Positions 1-8,327 of a DNA stretch of 40,760 bases are shown here, piece by piece. Source of the DNA: Prevotella sp. (GTDB taxonomy: Bacteria > Bacteroidota > Bacteroidia > Bacteroidales > Bacteroidaceae); NCBI GenBank assembly GCA_017964785.1, contig JAGCRH010000048.1:1-40760 (forward strand), given 5' to 3'. The number at the start of each line of letters is the position of its first letter. Position 1 is the stretch's first letter. The position numbers were made by a program, and so were the translations under genes. The notes under the pieces were generated by a model, which searched no databases, was not told the DNA's origin, and saw nothing but the letters and a program-made list of their open reading frames with translations.

Positions 1-12
1 CTGTTTACGCAT
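1..12 (-). CDS. mutB: Methylmalonyl-CoA mutase large subunit (N-terminal fragment)
   Basis: Only the first four codons (M-R-K-Q) of a minus-strand gene lie inside the window. The ATG reads leftward from position 12, and the gene runs off the left edge. It starts 19 bp after the stop codon of the small-subunit gene on the same strand. The assignment is by position only: mutA and mutB are adjacent, in this order, in propionate-producing Bacteroidota. The sequence itself is too short to identify the protein. Confidence 0.6.
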
Positions 13-31
13 AATTCAAGTCTCCTATTCT

Positions 32-1882
32 TTAAATACCAAGTTTCTGATTATATTCTTTCAAAGTCTCGAGCACGTTACACTTCACGTGGATGTAGTT
101 CTCGATACCGGCGGCTTTGAGGTCCTCCATACAGGCAGGCGCACCAGCCACGACGAACATGGCACGACCATCCAAGTACTTGAAGGCGGGGATGGCGTAC
201 TCAGCGTACTCATCATCCGAAGAGCAGATCACCACGATGTCGGCACCGGCAGCGAGGGCGGCATCGACACCTTCCTCAACGGTCTTAAAGCCGAGGTTGT
301 CGATCACCTTGTAACCGGCACAGGCGAGGAAGTTGCACGAGAACTGTGCACGGGCCTGGCGCATGGCGAGGTTACCGATGGTGAGCATAAAGGCGACAGG
401 CACCTTCGCAGCCTTCTCAGTGGTCAGACGCAAAGCCTCGAAGTCAGAAGCCATACGACTGATGGTCAGGGCAGGCACGTCGGCATCGTCGGAATGCTTG
501 GCGGTGCAGTCGACAGCCAACGGCTCCTTGCCTTCGCTCTTCTCGGTGAAGTTCGGGAACTGGTTGGTACCCAACAGGAACTCCTTCCGCTTGGCGGCAT
601 CACCGTGGCGCTTCACGTTCGTGGCGTTGATATCGGCCTGTACGGTGCCTGCCTTGACGGCAGCAAGGAAACCACCCTCGTCCTCGATCTTGAGGAAGAG
701 TTTCCAAGCCTCCTGTGCCAGAGCGTCGGTGAGGTGCTCGATATAGTAGGAACCGGCCGACGGGTCGACGATACGATCGAAGTGACTTTCTTCCTTGATC
801 AGCAACTGCTGGTTGCGGGCGATGCGCTCGCTGAAGTCAGTCGCCTTCTCGTAAGGCGCATCGAACGGTGTGACCACCATCGAGTGGACACCACCGAGGG
901 CGGCACTCATGGCCTCCGTCTGCGAACGGAGCAGGTTGACATAAGAGTCAAACACCGTCTGGTTATAAGTCGATGTCGAGGCATTGATGATCATCTTGCA
1001 CGAGCAGTCACACTTCGGCTCATACTGTTTCACGATTTGCGCCCAGAGCAGTCTGGCGGCACGGAACTTGGCAATCTCCATGAAGTAGTTCTCCGAGATA
1101 CCCATATAGAACTTGATCTTGCCGGCAGCCAAATCCACATCCACACCGGCATCGGTGAGTTGCTGCAGATACTCATTACCCCAAGCGAGAGCATAGCCCA
1201 TCTCCTGCACGATGTAGGCACCGGCATTGTTCAACAGGTCACTGTGTACCATCACGCAGCGCAGGTTGGGATAGTCCTTCAACTTCTCCACCAGTTTCGG
1301 CATGTCTGGCAGCAGCACGGTAGAGTCCTTGCCCTTCATCAGCATCCGCTCGATGGGGTCGAAGCCCACGCCACCGACAATCTTCTCCTTGTCGTAGCCC
1401 ATCTTCTCGAAGTAGGCCACGAGGAGGTCGGCCAGTTGCAAGGCATGACGCATGCATGCGCGGTAACTCACCTCCACACAATCCAGACGGATGTCCTTCA
1501 ACAGCGTCTCGATGAACTCAGCACTGAGTTCTGCGTGTCCCAGTTTGAAGCCGATGCTGTCAACGCCCTTCATCAGGATGTCGAGTGCCTTCTTGTTAGC
1601 CTCAGCAGGGTCTGTCACGGCGATGTTCTGACGGACATACCACTCGTTAGAGTCCTTCTTGTTGCCACGCACGAACGGGAACTCTCCGGGGAGAGCGTCG
1701 GGTGTCTTCAAATTCGCCAGGTCTTCACGGCGATAGAAGGGCTGCACATTAAAACCTTCGTTTGTTCTCCATACCAAGCGCTTCTGGAAGTCGGCACCTT
1801 TGAGGTCGACCTCAATCTTGTCCAGCCACTCCTGAGTGGTAGGCGCTGTGAACTCGGTAAAGAGTTTTTCTTTGTTTGCCAT
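32..1882 (-). CDS. mutA: Methylmalonyl-CoA mutase small (beta) subunit
   Basis: This 616-aa protein has the usual length for the small subunit of the heterodimeric, B12-dependent mutase that interconverts succinyl-CoA and (R)-methylmalonyl-CoA in the cytoplasm. Residues 1 to about 480 resemble the TIM-barrel part. About 490-616 form a flavodoxin-like cobalamin-domain fold (VPVAFMLTIGN, DIVVICSSDDEYA, AMFVVAGAP). The cobalamin-ligating DxHxxG motif of the large subunit is absent here (QARAQFS at that place), as expected for a subunit that does not bind cofactor. The ATG at 1882 is followed by a family-like N-terminus (FTEFTAPTTQEWLDKI). A Bacteroidota promoter box lies about 54 bp upstream, and mutB follows downstream as the partner gene. 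A long open frame on the opposite strand is a shadow. Confidence 0.95.
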   Translation of the reverse strand: MANKEKLFTEFTAPTTQEWLDKIEVDLKGADFQKRLVWRTNEGFNVQPFYRREDLANLKTPDALPGEFPFVRGNKKDSNEWYVRQNIAVTDPAEANKKALDILMKGVDSIGFKLGHAELSAEFIETLLKDIRLDCVEVSYRACMRHALQLADLLVAYFEKMGYDKEKIVGGVGFDPIERMLMKGKDSTVLLPDMPKLVEKLKDYPNLRCVMVHSDLLNNAGAYIVQEMGYALAWGNEYLQQLTDAGVDVDLAAGKIKFYMGISENYFMEIAKFRAARLLWAQIVKQYEPKCDCSCKMIINASTSTYNQTVFDSYVNLLRSQTEAMSAALGGVHSMVVTPFDAPYEKATDFSERIARNQQLLIKEESHFDRIVDPSAGSYYIEHLTDALAQEAWKLFLKIEDEGGFLAAVKAGTVQADINATNVKRHGDAAKRKEFLLGTNQFPNFTEKSEGKEPLAVDCTAKHSDDADVPALTISRMASDFEALRLTTEKAAKVPVAFMLTIGNLAMRQARAQFSCNFLACAGYKVIDNLGFKTVEEGVDAALAAGADIVVICSSDDEYAEYAIPAFKYLDGRAMFVVAGAPACMEDLKAAGIENYIHVKCNVLETLKEYNQKLGI

Positions 1883-1935
1883 AAATACGTTAAATTATTA
1901 TATAAGTTTGTTTTAAGCCTTAACTTAACAGACTG

Positions 1936-1943
1936 CAAAGATA
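1936..1943 (-). promoter_or_regulatory. Promoter -7 box for mutA
   Basis: Read on the minus strand the sequence is TATCTTTG, an exact match to the Bacteroidota -7 consensus TAnnTTTG. It predicts a leader of roughly 45-50 nt before the mutA ATG. I see no well-spaced -33 TTTG. Confidence 0.6.
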
Positions 1944-2028
1944 CAAACTTTTTATGCAAATAAAGGCAATTGAATTGTGAAAGAAACAAAAAAACAGAAT
2001 TTATCTGAAATTTAATGCACAAAAACGC

Positions 2029-2057
2029 TTGTATTGAGCAAAAAATGCCTACCTTTG
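2029..2057 (+). promoter_or_regulatory. Promoter of the transporter and sodium-pump group
   Basis: A -33-like TTG (2029-2031) is followed after 18 bp by TACCTTTG (2050-2057), an exact TAnnTTTG -7 box. The predicted start is about 20-25 nt before the ATG at 2086. No other convincing promoter is seen before 7081, so this one may drive all genes to 7078. Confidence 0.6.
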
Positions 2058-2085
2058 TACTCGATTTTGAGAAGTTAGTATTGTT

Positions 2086-3777
2086 ATGGAATCGTTTCAG
2101 TGGTTAAAAGACCTTTTTACGACGACTGACTCTGTGGCCCACATCACGCTGCTCTATGCCATCGTGATTGCCATCGGTGTCTATTTGGGGAAGATCAAGG
2201 TCTTTGGCATCTCACTTGGCGTGACATTCGTGCTCTTTGCCGGTATCCTTGCCGGACATATAGGATTCACGGCCCCCACTTCCATCCTGACATTCGTACA
2301 GGACTTCGGACTGATACTCTTCGTCTTCATGATTGGTATGCAGGTCGGTCCCGGCTTTTTCGAGAGTTTCGGCACCTTAGGCATCAAACTCAATGGACTG
2401 GCGGCCTCTGCCATCCTGCTGAATATCCTTGTGATGTTCGCCTGCTACTATATCTTCTTTGATACAAGCAACGCCACCACTCTGCCGATGATGGTGGGTA
2501 CGCTCTATGGTGCCGTCACCAACACGCCCGGTCTTGGTGCTGCCAATGAAGCCCTGTCAACAGTCTTTGCCGGCGATGCCCCTCAGATAGCATCGGCTTA
2601 CGCTTGCGCCTACCCTCTCGGTGTACTGGGTATCATCGGTGCTATTATATTAATAAGGTATATCTGCGGCATTAGATTAGAAAAGGAAGAGGATCAACTG
2701 AAGGCATTGGAAGAGACGAATGCCAACAAAAAGCCCTATAAGATGCACTTGGAGGTGACCAACCAATACTTGGAGGGCAAGACACTACTGCAAGTACACG
2801 ACTTCCTGAACCGCGACTTTGTGGTGTCCCGTCTTGTGCATGAAGGTGAACTCTGCATCCCCAATCGCGACACCATCTTCCATTTGGGCGACCAGATGCT
2901 GATTGTCTGTGCCGAGGCAGACCAGGAGGCGATCATGGCCTTTATCGGTCCGAAACTCGACATCGACTTCGAACAGCAAGACCAGCCGTTAGTGTCGAAA
3001 CGTATCCTCATCACCAACCCGAAGATGAACGGTAAGACACTGGCTTCGATGCACTTTTCAAGTGTTCACGGCGTGAATGTCACCCGTGTCACCCGTCACG
3101 GCATGGATCTCTTCGCCTCGGCAGCCCTACCCTTGCAGGTGGGTGACAAGATCATGGTGGTAGGTCCTGAGGATGCCGTCGACCGTGTGGCCAATAAGAT
3201 GGGTAACTCCATCCGCCGCCTGAATGCGCCGAATATCGCTACCATCTTCGTGGGTATCTTCCTCGGACTTATCTTCGGTTCCATTCCTTTTGCGATTCCA
3301 GGCATGCCCGTTCCCGTGAAACTCGGTCTGGCGGGCGGTCCACTGATCATCGCCATCCTCATCGGCCGCTACGGCTACAAGATACATCTCGTGACCTATA
3401 CCACGACCTCAGCCAACATGATGCTCCGTGAAATCGGACTGGTGCTCTTCCTTGCATCCGTAGGCATCAAGGCTGGCGCAGGGTTCTTCGAGACAGTCAT
3501 CGACGGCGATGGCTTACTCTATGTGCTGACTGGTTTCCTTATCACGATCATCCCGATCCTGATCATAGGACCTATCGCACGACTGAGATACAGGTTCAAC
3601 TATTTCACCATCGCAGGTATGGTGGCCGGTACCTATACCGATCCCCCTGCCCTGGCCTATGCCAACAGCATCTGCTCAAAGGAAGCCCCGGCCATCGGTT
3701 ACTCGACAGTCTATCCATTGGCGATGTTCCTCAGGATCTTCACCGCACAGATTATTGTGCTGTTCTTCTGCGGATAA
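2086..3777 (+). CDS. AspT/YidE-type membrane transporter with two RCK_C domains
   Basis: This 563-aa inner-membrane protein has the layout of the aspartate:alanine exchanger family (AspT, YidE, YbjL): an N-terminal membrane half (about 18-190), two soluble TrkA-C/RCK_C-like domains (about 215-375), and a second membrane half (about 385-563). Each half has the family's small-residue/Pro signature: [12 protein letters not shown] near residue 142 and [13 protein letters not shown] near the C-terminus. AspT exchanges an amino acid for its decarboxylation product; the substrate here cannot be read from sequence. A role in dicarboxylate or amino-acid exchange linked to the neighbouring decarboxylase genes is inference. 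The gene follows a clear promoter and ends 25 bp before the next gene. Confidence 0.85.
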   Translation: MESFQWLKDLFTTTDSVAHITLLYAIVIAIGVYLGKIKVFGISLGVTFVLFAGILAGHIGFTAPTSILTFVQDFGLILFVFMIGMQVGPGFFESFGTLGIKLNGLAASAILLNILVMFACYYIFFDTSNATTLPMMVGTLYGAVTNTPGLGAANEALSTVFAGDAPQIASAYACAYPLGVLGIIGAIILIRYICGIRLEKEEDQLKALEETNANKKPYKMHLEVTNQYLEGKTLLQVHDFLNRDFVVSRLVHEGELCIPNRDTIFHLGDQMLIVCAEADQEAIMAFIGPKLDIDFEQQDQPLVSKRILITNPKMNGKTLASMHFSSVHGVNVTRVTRHGMDLFASAALPLQVGDKIMVVGPEDAVDRVANKMGNSIRRLNAPNIATIFVGIFLGLIFGSIPFAIPGMPVPVKLGLAGGPLIIAILIGRYGYKIHLVTYTTTSANMMLREIGLVLFLASVGIKAGAGFFETVIDGDGLLYVLTGFLITIIPILIIGPIARLRYRFNYFTIAGMVAGTYTDPPALAYANSICSKEAPAIGYSTVYPLAMFLRIFTAQIIVLFFCG

Positions 3778-3802
3778 TTTATATAATAATACGCAATATA
3801 AA

Positions 3803-4828
3803 ATGAATAAAATTAAAATCCTGCTCAGTGGTATCTTGCTGACAAGCGCCTCTGCGATGATGGCTCAGGGAGCCAACAACATTCGCATCAACGAGGTGCT
3901 GACCAACAACACCACCAGCATTCAGGATGAGTACGGACAGCGTGAAGCATGGATCGAGTTGGAGAACACCTCGTTCACCACCTATAACGTGCGTGGCATG
4001 TACTTCACCACCGACCGCTCTGTACTTGATCCAAACATGAGTGTGCCAGAGCGCATCAAGCGTATGAGTGTCATCCCCAGCGGAGACACACGTACGCAGA
4101 TCGGCGGTCGTCAGCACCTGGTATTCTACTGCAACTCCAACCCTGCACAGGGCAAGTTGCACCTCTCATTGAAGGTTCCCATGTCGGAGCCTCTCTGGAT
4201 CGGTTTCTACAACGGTAACGCCACGGAATTGATTGACTCCGTCAGCGTACCCGCCCTGGCTGCAGACCAGAGTTTTGCACGACAGGATGCCACCTCGTGG
4301 GCCGTGAAGTCGGCAGGGAATGTCACCCCCGGCATCGAGAACTTCATCAAGACCGACGAGACCAAAGACGCCTATCTGAAGCGTGAAGACCCGCACGGCT
4401 TTGGCATCACCCTGTTGGCGATGGGCATCGTGTTCTTCTGTCTGGCACTGCTGTTCGTCTTCTTCTGGCTCTTCGGCCTAATCATGCGCCATCTCGACAC
4501 GGCTAAGAAGGTGGTTAACACCCAACCCATTAAACCCATTACCAAGACTGTTGAGGTCACCCACGACCTGGCTCACGCCACCGGCAACATTCTCCAAGAC
4601 GGATTGAAGACCAAGGGTATTGACAAGGAGGTTTATATCGCCGTGATTGCCATGGCCCTGAAACAGTATCAGGACGACGTTCACGATGTGGAGTCGGGTA
4701 TCATTACCATCAAGTCGAAAAACACAGACTGGACGGATGAGTACTCGCAGATGACCCACTTCCACGACCCCTTGCAGCCGTCAAGCCACATGGGACAGAC
4801 AATCCCCACCACCCGTGATATGAAGTAA
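3803..4828 (+). CDS. Sodium pump decarboxylase gamma (OadG-like) subunit with lamin-tail domain
   Basis: This is a 341-aa protein. I chose the ATG at 3803 because it opens a clean signal peptide (MNKIKILLSGILLTSASAMMA). Residues about 23-180 look like a lamin-tail (LTD) domain: INEVLTNN, REAWIELEN, a middle region of beta strands, and a closing TPGIEN. About 205-240 is one strongly hydrophobic helix (GITLLAMGIVFFCLALLFVF) resembling the membrane anchor of OadG. The C-terminal 100 residues are soluble. The place next to the biotin carrier and beta-subunit genes supports a gamma-subunit role, holding the decarboxylase complex at the membrane. The long extracytoplasmic LTD module is absent from textbook OadG (about 80 aa). 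An upstream in-frame extension to 3659 overlaps the transporter gene and was rejected. Confidence 0.8.
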   Translation: MNKIKILLSGILLTSASAMMAQGANNIRINEVLTNNTTSIQDEYGQREAWIELENTSFTTYNVRGMYFTTDRSVLDPNMSVPERIKRMSVIPSGDTRTQIGGRQHLVFYCNSNPAQGKLHLSLKVPMSEPLWIGFYNGNATELIDSVSVPALAADQSFARQDATSWAVKSAGNVTPGIENFIKTDETKDAYLKREDPHGFGITLLAMGIVFFCLALLFVFFWLFGLIMRHLDTAKKVVNTQPIKPITKTVEVTHDLAHATGNILQDGLKTKGIDKEVYIAVIAMALKQYQDDVHDVESGIITIKSKNTDWTDEYSQMTHFHDPLQPSSHMGQTIPTTRDMK

Positions 4829-4861
4829 TCATAAAGTTCAAACTTCAAATTTCAAAGAAAA

Positions 4862-5314
4862 ATGAACAAGTATCAATATAAAATACAAGGCGTCGATTAC
4901 GACGTAGAGATTGAAGAAGTAGAAGGCAACGTTGCCAAAGTCAATGTCAACGGTATCCGTTTCGACGTGGAACTGAAGCAGCCCATCAACCCAACGAGCA
5001 CGCTGAAGAAAGTACATGTGGAGGCTCCGAAGCCCGTTTCACGTCCCACAGTGGCACCAGCAGTGGCACCGGCTGCCGACAAACCCATGGCCGCAGGTAC
5101 AGGCGCTGCCATCAAAGCACCGCTGCCCGGCACCATCACTGAGGTGAAAGTCAACGTAGGCGACACCGTCAAGCAAGGCGATGTGGTTCTCGTACTCGAA
5201 GCCATGAAGATGCAGAACAATATTGAGTCGGAACATGAAGGCACCGTTACCTCCATTACCGTCAAACAAGGTGAAAGCGTCATGGAAGGCGCCGTTTTAA
5301 TGACAATCGGATAA
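4862..5314 (+). CDS. mmdC: Biotin carboxyl carrier subunit of sodium-pumping decarboxylase
   Basis: This is a 150-aa biotin-carrier protein. Residues 1-50 form a small N-terminal region, about 52-82 is a Pro/Ala-rich flexible linker, and about 83-150 is a biotinyl domain with the canonical EAMKMQN motif; Lys116 would carry the biotin. The swinging arm would take CO2 from the carboxyltransferase and deliver it to the membrane beta subunit. The gene lies between the OadG-like gene (33 bp upstream) and the beta-subunit gene (3 bp downstream), the order seen in methylmalonyl-CoA decarboxylase operons. The symbol assumes methylmalonyl-CoA is the substrate, which the nearby mut genes favour; oxaloacetate decarboxylase is the alternative. 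Confidence 0.88.
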   Translation: MNKYQYKIQGVDYDVEIEEVEGNVAKVNVNGIRFDVELKQPINPTSTLKKVHVEAPKPVSRPTVAPAVAPAADKPMAAGTGAAIKAPLPGTITEVKVNVGDTVKQGDVVLVLEAMKMQNNIESEHEGTVTSITVKQGESVMEGAVLMTIG

Positions 5315-5317
5315 ACT

Positions 5318-6475
5318 ATGGATTTAGGTCAATTTATCATACAGAATTTCCATGAGTTCCTCACCTACACGGCGTTTGCCAATGCCACGGTGGGAAACCT
5401 CATCATGATTGCGGTGGGAGCCTTTTTTATCTGGCTCGCCATCAAGAAAGACTTCGAGCCCTTGCTGCTGGTCCCCATCGGACTGGGTATCATCCTCGGC
5501 AATATCCCCTTCCGTGCCGATGCCGGACTTGAGATAGGTCTCTACGAAGATAACTCCGTGCTGAACATCTTCTATCAAGGTGTACGTCAGGGTTGGTATC
5601 CGCCTTTGATCTTCTTAGGCATTGGTGCCATGACCGACTTCTCGGCACTGCTGGCCAATCCGAAGTTGATGCTCATCGGTGCTGCCGCCCAGTTTGGTAT
5701 CTTCGGTGCCTACATGGTGGCTCTGGCCATGGGCTTTGAGCCCTCACAGGCAGCCGGTATCGCCATCATCGGTGGTGCCGACGGTCCTACGGCCATCTTC
5801 TTGTCGTCGAAACTCTCCCCGAACCTGATGGGAGCCATCGCCGTGTGTGCCTACTCCTATATGGCTCTGGTACCGGTCATCCAGCCGTTCATCATGCGTC
5901 TGCTCACCACCAAAAAGGAGCGTGTCATCAAGATGAAGCCAGGTCGTGAGGTGTCCCAGACCGAGCGCATCCTCTTCCCCATCATCGGACTGTTGCTCAC
6001 CACCTTCATTGTACCTTCCGGTCTGCCTCTATTAGGTATGCTGTTCTTCGGCAACCTGCTGAAAGAATCTGGCAAGACCACCCGTCTGGCCAAGACCGCC
6101 GGTGCAGCTCTGAATGATATCGTGGTAATGTTACTCGGTCTGACGGTTGGCTGTTCGACACAGGCCTCGGAGTTCCTGACCTTCAACACGATTAAGATCT
6201 TCGCCCTCGGTGCCATGGCCTTTATGATTGCCACCGCCTCGGGCGTCTGCTTCGTGAAGATCATGAACCTCTTCCTACCGGAGAGCAAGAAACTGAACCC
6301 ACTCATTGGTAATGCCGGTGTGAGTGCCGTACCGATGGCTGCCCGCATCTCCAACAACCTCGGACTGGAATACGACCGCCACAACTTCCTCCTCATGCAT
6401 GCCATGGGACCGAATGTGGCCGGTGTCATCGGATCTGCCGTAGCAGCCGGAGCCCTTCTCGGTTTCCTCTCCTAA
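5318..6475 (+). CDS. mmdB: Sodium ion-translocating decarboxylase beta subunit
   Basis: This 385-aa polytopic membrane protein belongs to the OadB/MmdB/GcdB family, which decarboxylates carboxybiotin and uses the energy to pump sodium out. The family signature GGADGPTAIFLSSKLSP is at residues 152-168, and Asp155 falls at the conserved sodium/proton-site aspartate. Other family blocks are GNLLKESG and the late NAGVSAVPMAARISN. Length is normal. The ATG is 3 bp after the biotin-carrier stop codon, so translation is probably coupled. Nothing looks degenerate. The substrate of the whole complex depends on an alpha subunit not present in the window. Confidence 0.92.
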   Translation: MDLGQFIIQNFHEFLTYTAFANATVGNLIMIAVGAFFIWLAIKKDFEPLLLVPIGLGIILGNIPFRADAGLEIGLYEDNSVLNIFYQGVRQGWYPPLIFLGIGAMTDFSALLANPKLMLIGAAAQFGIFGAYMVALAMGFEPSQAAGIAIIGGADGPTAIFLSSKLSPNLMGAIAVCAYSYMALVPVIQPFIMRLLTTKKERVIKMKPGREVSQTERILFPIIGLLLTTFIVPSGLPLLGMLFFGNLLKESGKTTRLAKTAGAALNDIVVMLLGLTVGCSTQASEFLTFNTIKIFALGAMAFMIATASGVCFVKIMNLFLPESKKLNPLIGNAGVSAVPMAARISNNLGLEYDRHNFLLMHAMGPNVAGVIGSAVAAGALLGFLS

Positions 6476-6484
6476 AAGTTAATT

Positions 6485-7078
6485 GTGAATAATAGACCTA
6501 AAATAGCGATTATCGACCCCAACACCCTTTCGGCGTTGGGGTTGAAGTCTATTTTACAGAATGTCATGCCGATCATGACGGTCGACACGTATGGGTCGTT
6601 CGCCGAACTGACGGCCAATGACCCTGACAACTATTTCCACTATTTTGTAGCCATGAATGTGGTGCTGGAAAACAAGACCTTTTTCTCCGAGCATCGTCGC
6701 AAGACCATTGTCCTGACACTATCCCTCGACTCCACTTCCCAACTATCCGAGTTTCATAGCCTCTGTATCAACGTCCCTGAACAGGAACTCATCCGTTCAC
6801 TCTTAGCCTTGGAGCAGCATGCCCACGGTCATGGACAGAACTTGCCCACCATGCCGAAGGCACTCCAACAAAAGGTTCTCACAGATCGTGAGATTGAGGT
6901 GATGTCGCTGATTGTGCAAGGGTATATCAATAAGGAGATTGCCGACAAACTGAATATCGGTCTGGCAACAGTCATCACCCACCGCAAGAACATTATGGAT
7001 AAACTGGGCATGAAGAGTGTTTCTGCTCTCACCATCTATGCAATCATGCACGGCTACGTAGACATCAACAAGATATAA
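6485..7078 (+). CDS. LuxR-type regulator with degenerate receiver domain
   Basis: This 197-aa protein uses a GTG start 9 bp after the beta-subunit stop; no ATG precedes the conserved N-terminal strand (PKIAIIDPN). Residues about 5-110 have the beta/alpha layout of a response-regulator receiver, but the strand that should end in the phospho-accepting Asp reads HYFVAMNVV, and no obvious conserved Lys follows. This suggests a phosphorylation-independent receiver. Residues about 131-190 are a LuxR/FixJ DNA-binding domain (LTDREIEVMSLIVQGYINKE, then THRKNIMDKLG). It lies last in the sodium-pump gene group, just before a terminator, so it may regulate this operon; that is inference. No histidine kinase is nearby. 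Confidence 0.85.
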   Translation: MNNRPKIAIIDPNTLSALGLKSILQNVMPIMTVDTYGSFAELTANDPDNYFHYFVAMNVVLENKTFFSEHRRKTIVLTLSLDSTSQLSEFHSLCINVPEQELIRSLLALEQHAHGHGQNLPTMPKALQQKVLTDREIEVMSLIVQGYINKEIADKLNIGLATVITHRKNIMDKLGMKSVSALTIYAIMHGYVDINKI

Positions 7079-7080
7079 AC

Positions 7081-7102
7081 TAGGAAAAATTCCTATTTTT
7101 TT
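7081..7102 (+). terminator. Intrinsic terminator after the sodium-pump gene group
   Basis: A 6-bp stem (TAGGAA, 7081-7086; TTCCTA, 7090-7095) with an AAA loop is followed at once by seven T residues. It lies 3 bp after the regulator stop codon. Its T-tract overlaps the -33 element of the next promoter. Confidence 0.7.
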
Positions 7103-7131
7103 GGTTATTCGCTCATTTATTCGTAACTTTG
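7099..7131 (+). promoter_or_regulatory. Promoter of the Rid-superfamily gene
   Basis: TTTTG (7099-7103), a 20-bp spacer and TAACTTTG (7124-7131) match the Bacteroidota -33/-7 consensus in both sequence and spacing. The predicted start is about 15 nt before the ATG at 7152. Confidence 0.7.
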
Positions 7132-7151
7132 CACCCCAAAAGATACAAACA

Positions 7152-8294
7152 ATGATTGAACAACTCTCACGCATAGAATTTGAGAATGCCCGTGCCGATG
7201 TCCTCTGCTTTGACAACGGCACGGAAGTCAAGGAGTATCACGCGATGATCCATGTCAGTGCAAAGCGACTGACATACGCCAAACAATTAGAGGCTGTGAT
7301 GAATGCCTATCAGGGATTATTGGACCGTCTACTCGACACGCAGGCCGTGTTCAAGCGCTATTTCCTCAGTGATGCAGCCAATCAGGCCGACGAGATTGTG
7401 GTGGCCGATGTAACCGACTGTGCCAAGAGCATCATCGAACAGGCTCCCCTCGACGGGACGAAGGTAGCCCTCTGGGTCTACCTGATGTCAGGTGTCCAGA
7501 CAGGCATGACGAAAAGCGGTCTCTACGAGGCCAAGCACGGAGAGTTCCGCCACCTGTGGAATGCCAGTGCCCACAACCTCGCCGCCAATTCCGAATACCA
7601 AATGCGCCTGCTCTTCAACGAATACGTGATGCAACTAGCAGAGGAAGGCTGCAAACTGGCCGACAACTGCATTCGCACATGGCTCTTCGTGAACGACATC
7701 GACCTCAACTACGGCGGTGTGGTGCGTGCCCGTAATCAGGTATTCTTTACCCAGGGCCTGACCGTCCACACCCATTTCATTGCCTCTACCGGCATCGGAG
7801 GCCGTCAGCAGGATCCCAACGTACTGGCACAGATGGACAACTACGCCATAGACGGTATTAAAGAAGAACAGGTACATTATTTATATGCACCCACCCATCT
7901 GAACCGTACCAGCGACTACGGCGTGAGTTTTGAGCGCGGCACATACATCGACTATGCCGACCGCCGCCATGTGTTTATTTCCGGTACCGCCAGCATCAAT
8001 AACAAGGGTGAGATCATGTTCCCGAAAGATGTGGAGAAGCAAACCCGCCGGATGTGGGAGAATGTGGAGGCCCTGTTGAAAGAGGCCGACTGCACCTACA
8101 ACGATGTGATGGAGATGATTGTCTATCTACGTGATGTGGCAGACTACGAGATTGTCAAGGCACTCTATGAGGAGCGTTTCCCCGACAAGCCCTACGTCAT
8201 TACTCTTGCTCCCGTTTGCCGTCCCGGCTGGCTCGTCGAGATGGAGTGTATGGCCATCAAGCAACAAAACAAGCCAGAGTTCCCGGCTTTCTAA
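7152..8294 (+). CDS. Long Rid/YjgF-superfamily protein
   Basis: This is a 380-aa protein. I chose the ATG at 7152 because it follows a well-formed promoter; the in-frame extension to 7101 would overlap that promoter. The C-terminal part (about 270-375) resembles RidA/YjgF: VFISGTASINNKGEI, a middle helix with MWENVEALLKEADCTYNDV, and a late CRPGWLVEMECMAI with an Arg near where RidA binds carboxylate ligands. The first 270 residues have no domain I can name and may contain a second, diverged Rid-like fold (EYHAMIHVSAKRLTYAKQLE), as in FkbO-type chorismatases. RidA enzymes deaminate reactive enamines and imines; the reaction here is not assignable. It is monocistronic between a promoter and a terminator. 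Confidence 0.75.
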   Translation: MIEQLSRIEFENARADVLCFDNGTEVKEYHAMIHVSAKRLTYAKQLEAVMNAYQGLLDRLLDTQAVFKRYFLSDAANQADEIVVADVTDCAKSIIEQAPLDGTKVALWVYLMSGVQTGMTKSGLYEAKHGEFRHLWNASAHNLAANSEYQMRLLFNEYVMQLAEEGCKLADNCIRTWLFVNDIDLNYGGVVRARNQVFFTQGLTVHTHFIASTGIGGRQQDPNVLAQMDNYAIDGIKEEQVHYLYAPTHLNRTSDYGVSFERGTYIDYADRRHVFISGTASINNKGEIMFPKDVEKQTRRMWENVEALLKEADCTYNDVMEMIVYLRDVADYEIVKALYEERFPDKPYVITLAPVCRPGWLVEMECMAIKQQNKPEFPAF

Positions 8295-8300
8295 TAACAA

Positions 8301-8326
8301 GAAATCCCGCCAAACGGCGGGATTTC
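8301..8326. terminator. Bidirectional terminator between convergent genes
   Basis: A perfect 11-bp stem (GAAATCCCGCC with its complement) and a 4-nt AAAC loop lie between the plus-strand Rid-like gene ending at 8294 and ribonuclease Y ending at 8328 on the minus strand. It is followed by TTTATTT on the plus strand. The GC-rich core and position make it a strong shared terminator. The right end of the stem abuts the rny stop codon. Confidence 0.88.
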
Positions 8327-8327
8327 T

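Noticed and set aside
89-1963. Very long open frame antisense to mutA (about 624 codons)
   Set aside because: It is the mirror of a high-GC, well-conserved gene. Its translation is rich in His, Leu and Val without recognisable domains, and it extends over the mutA promoter.
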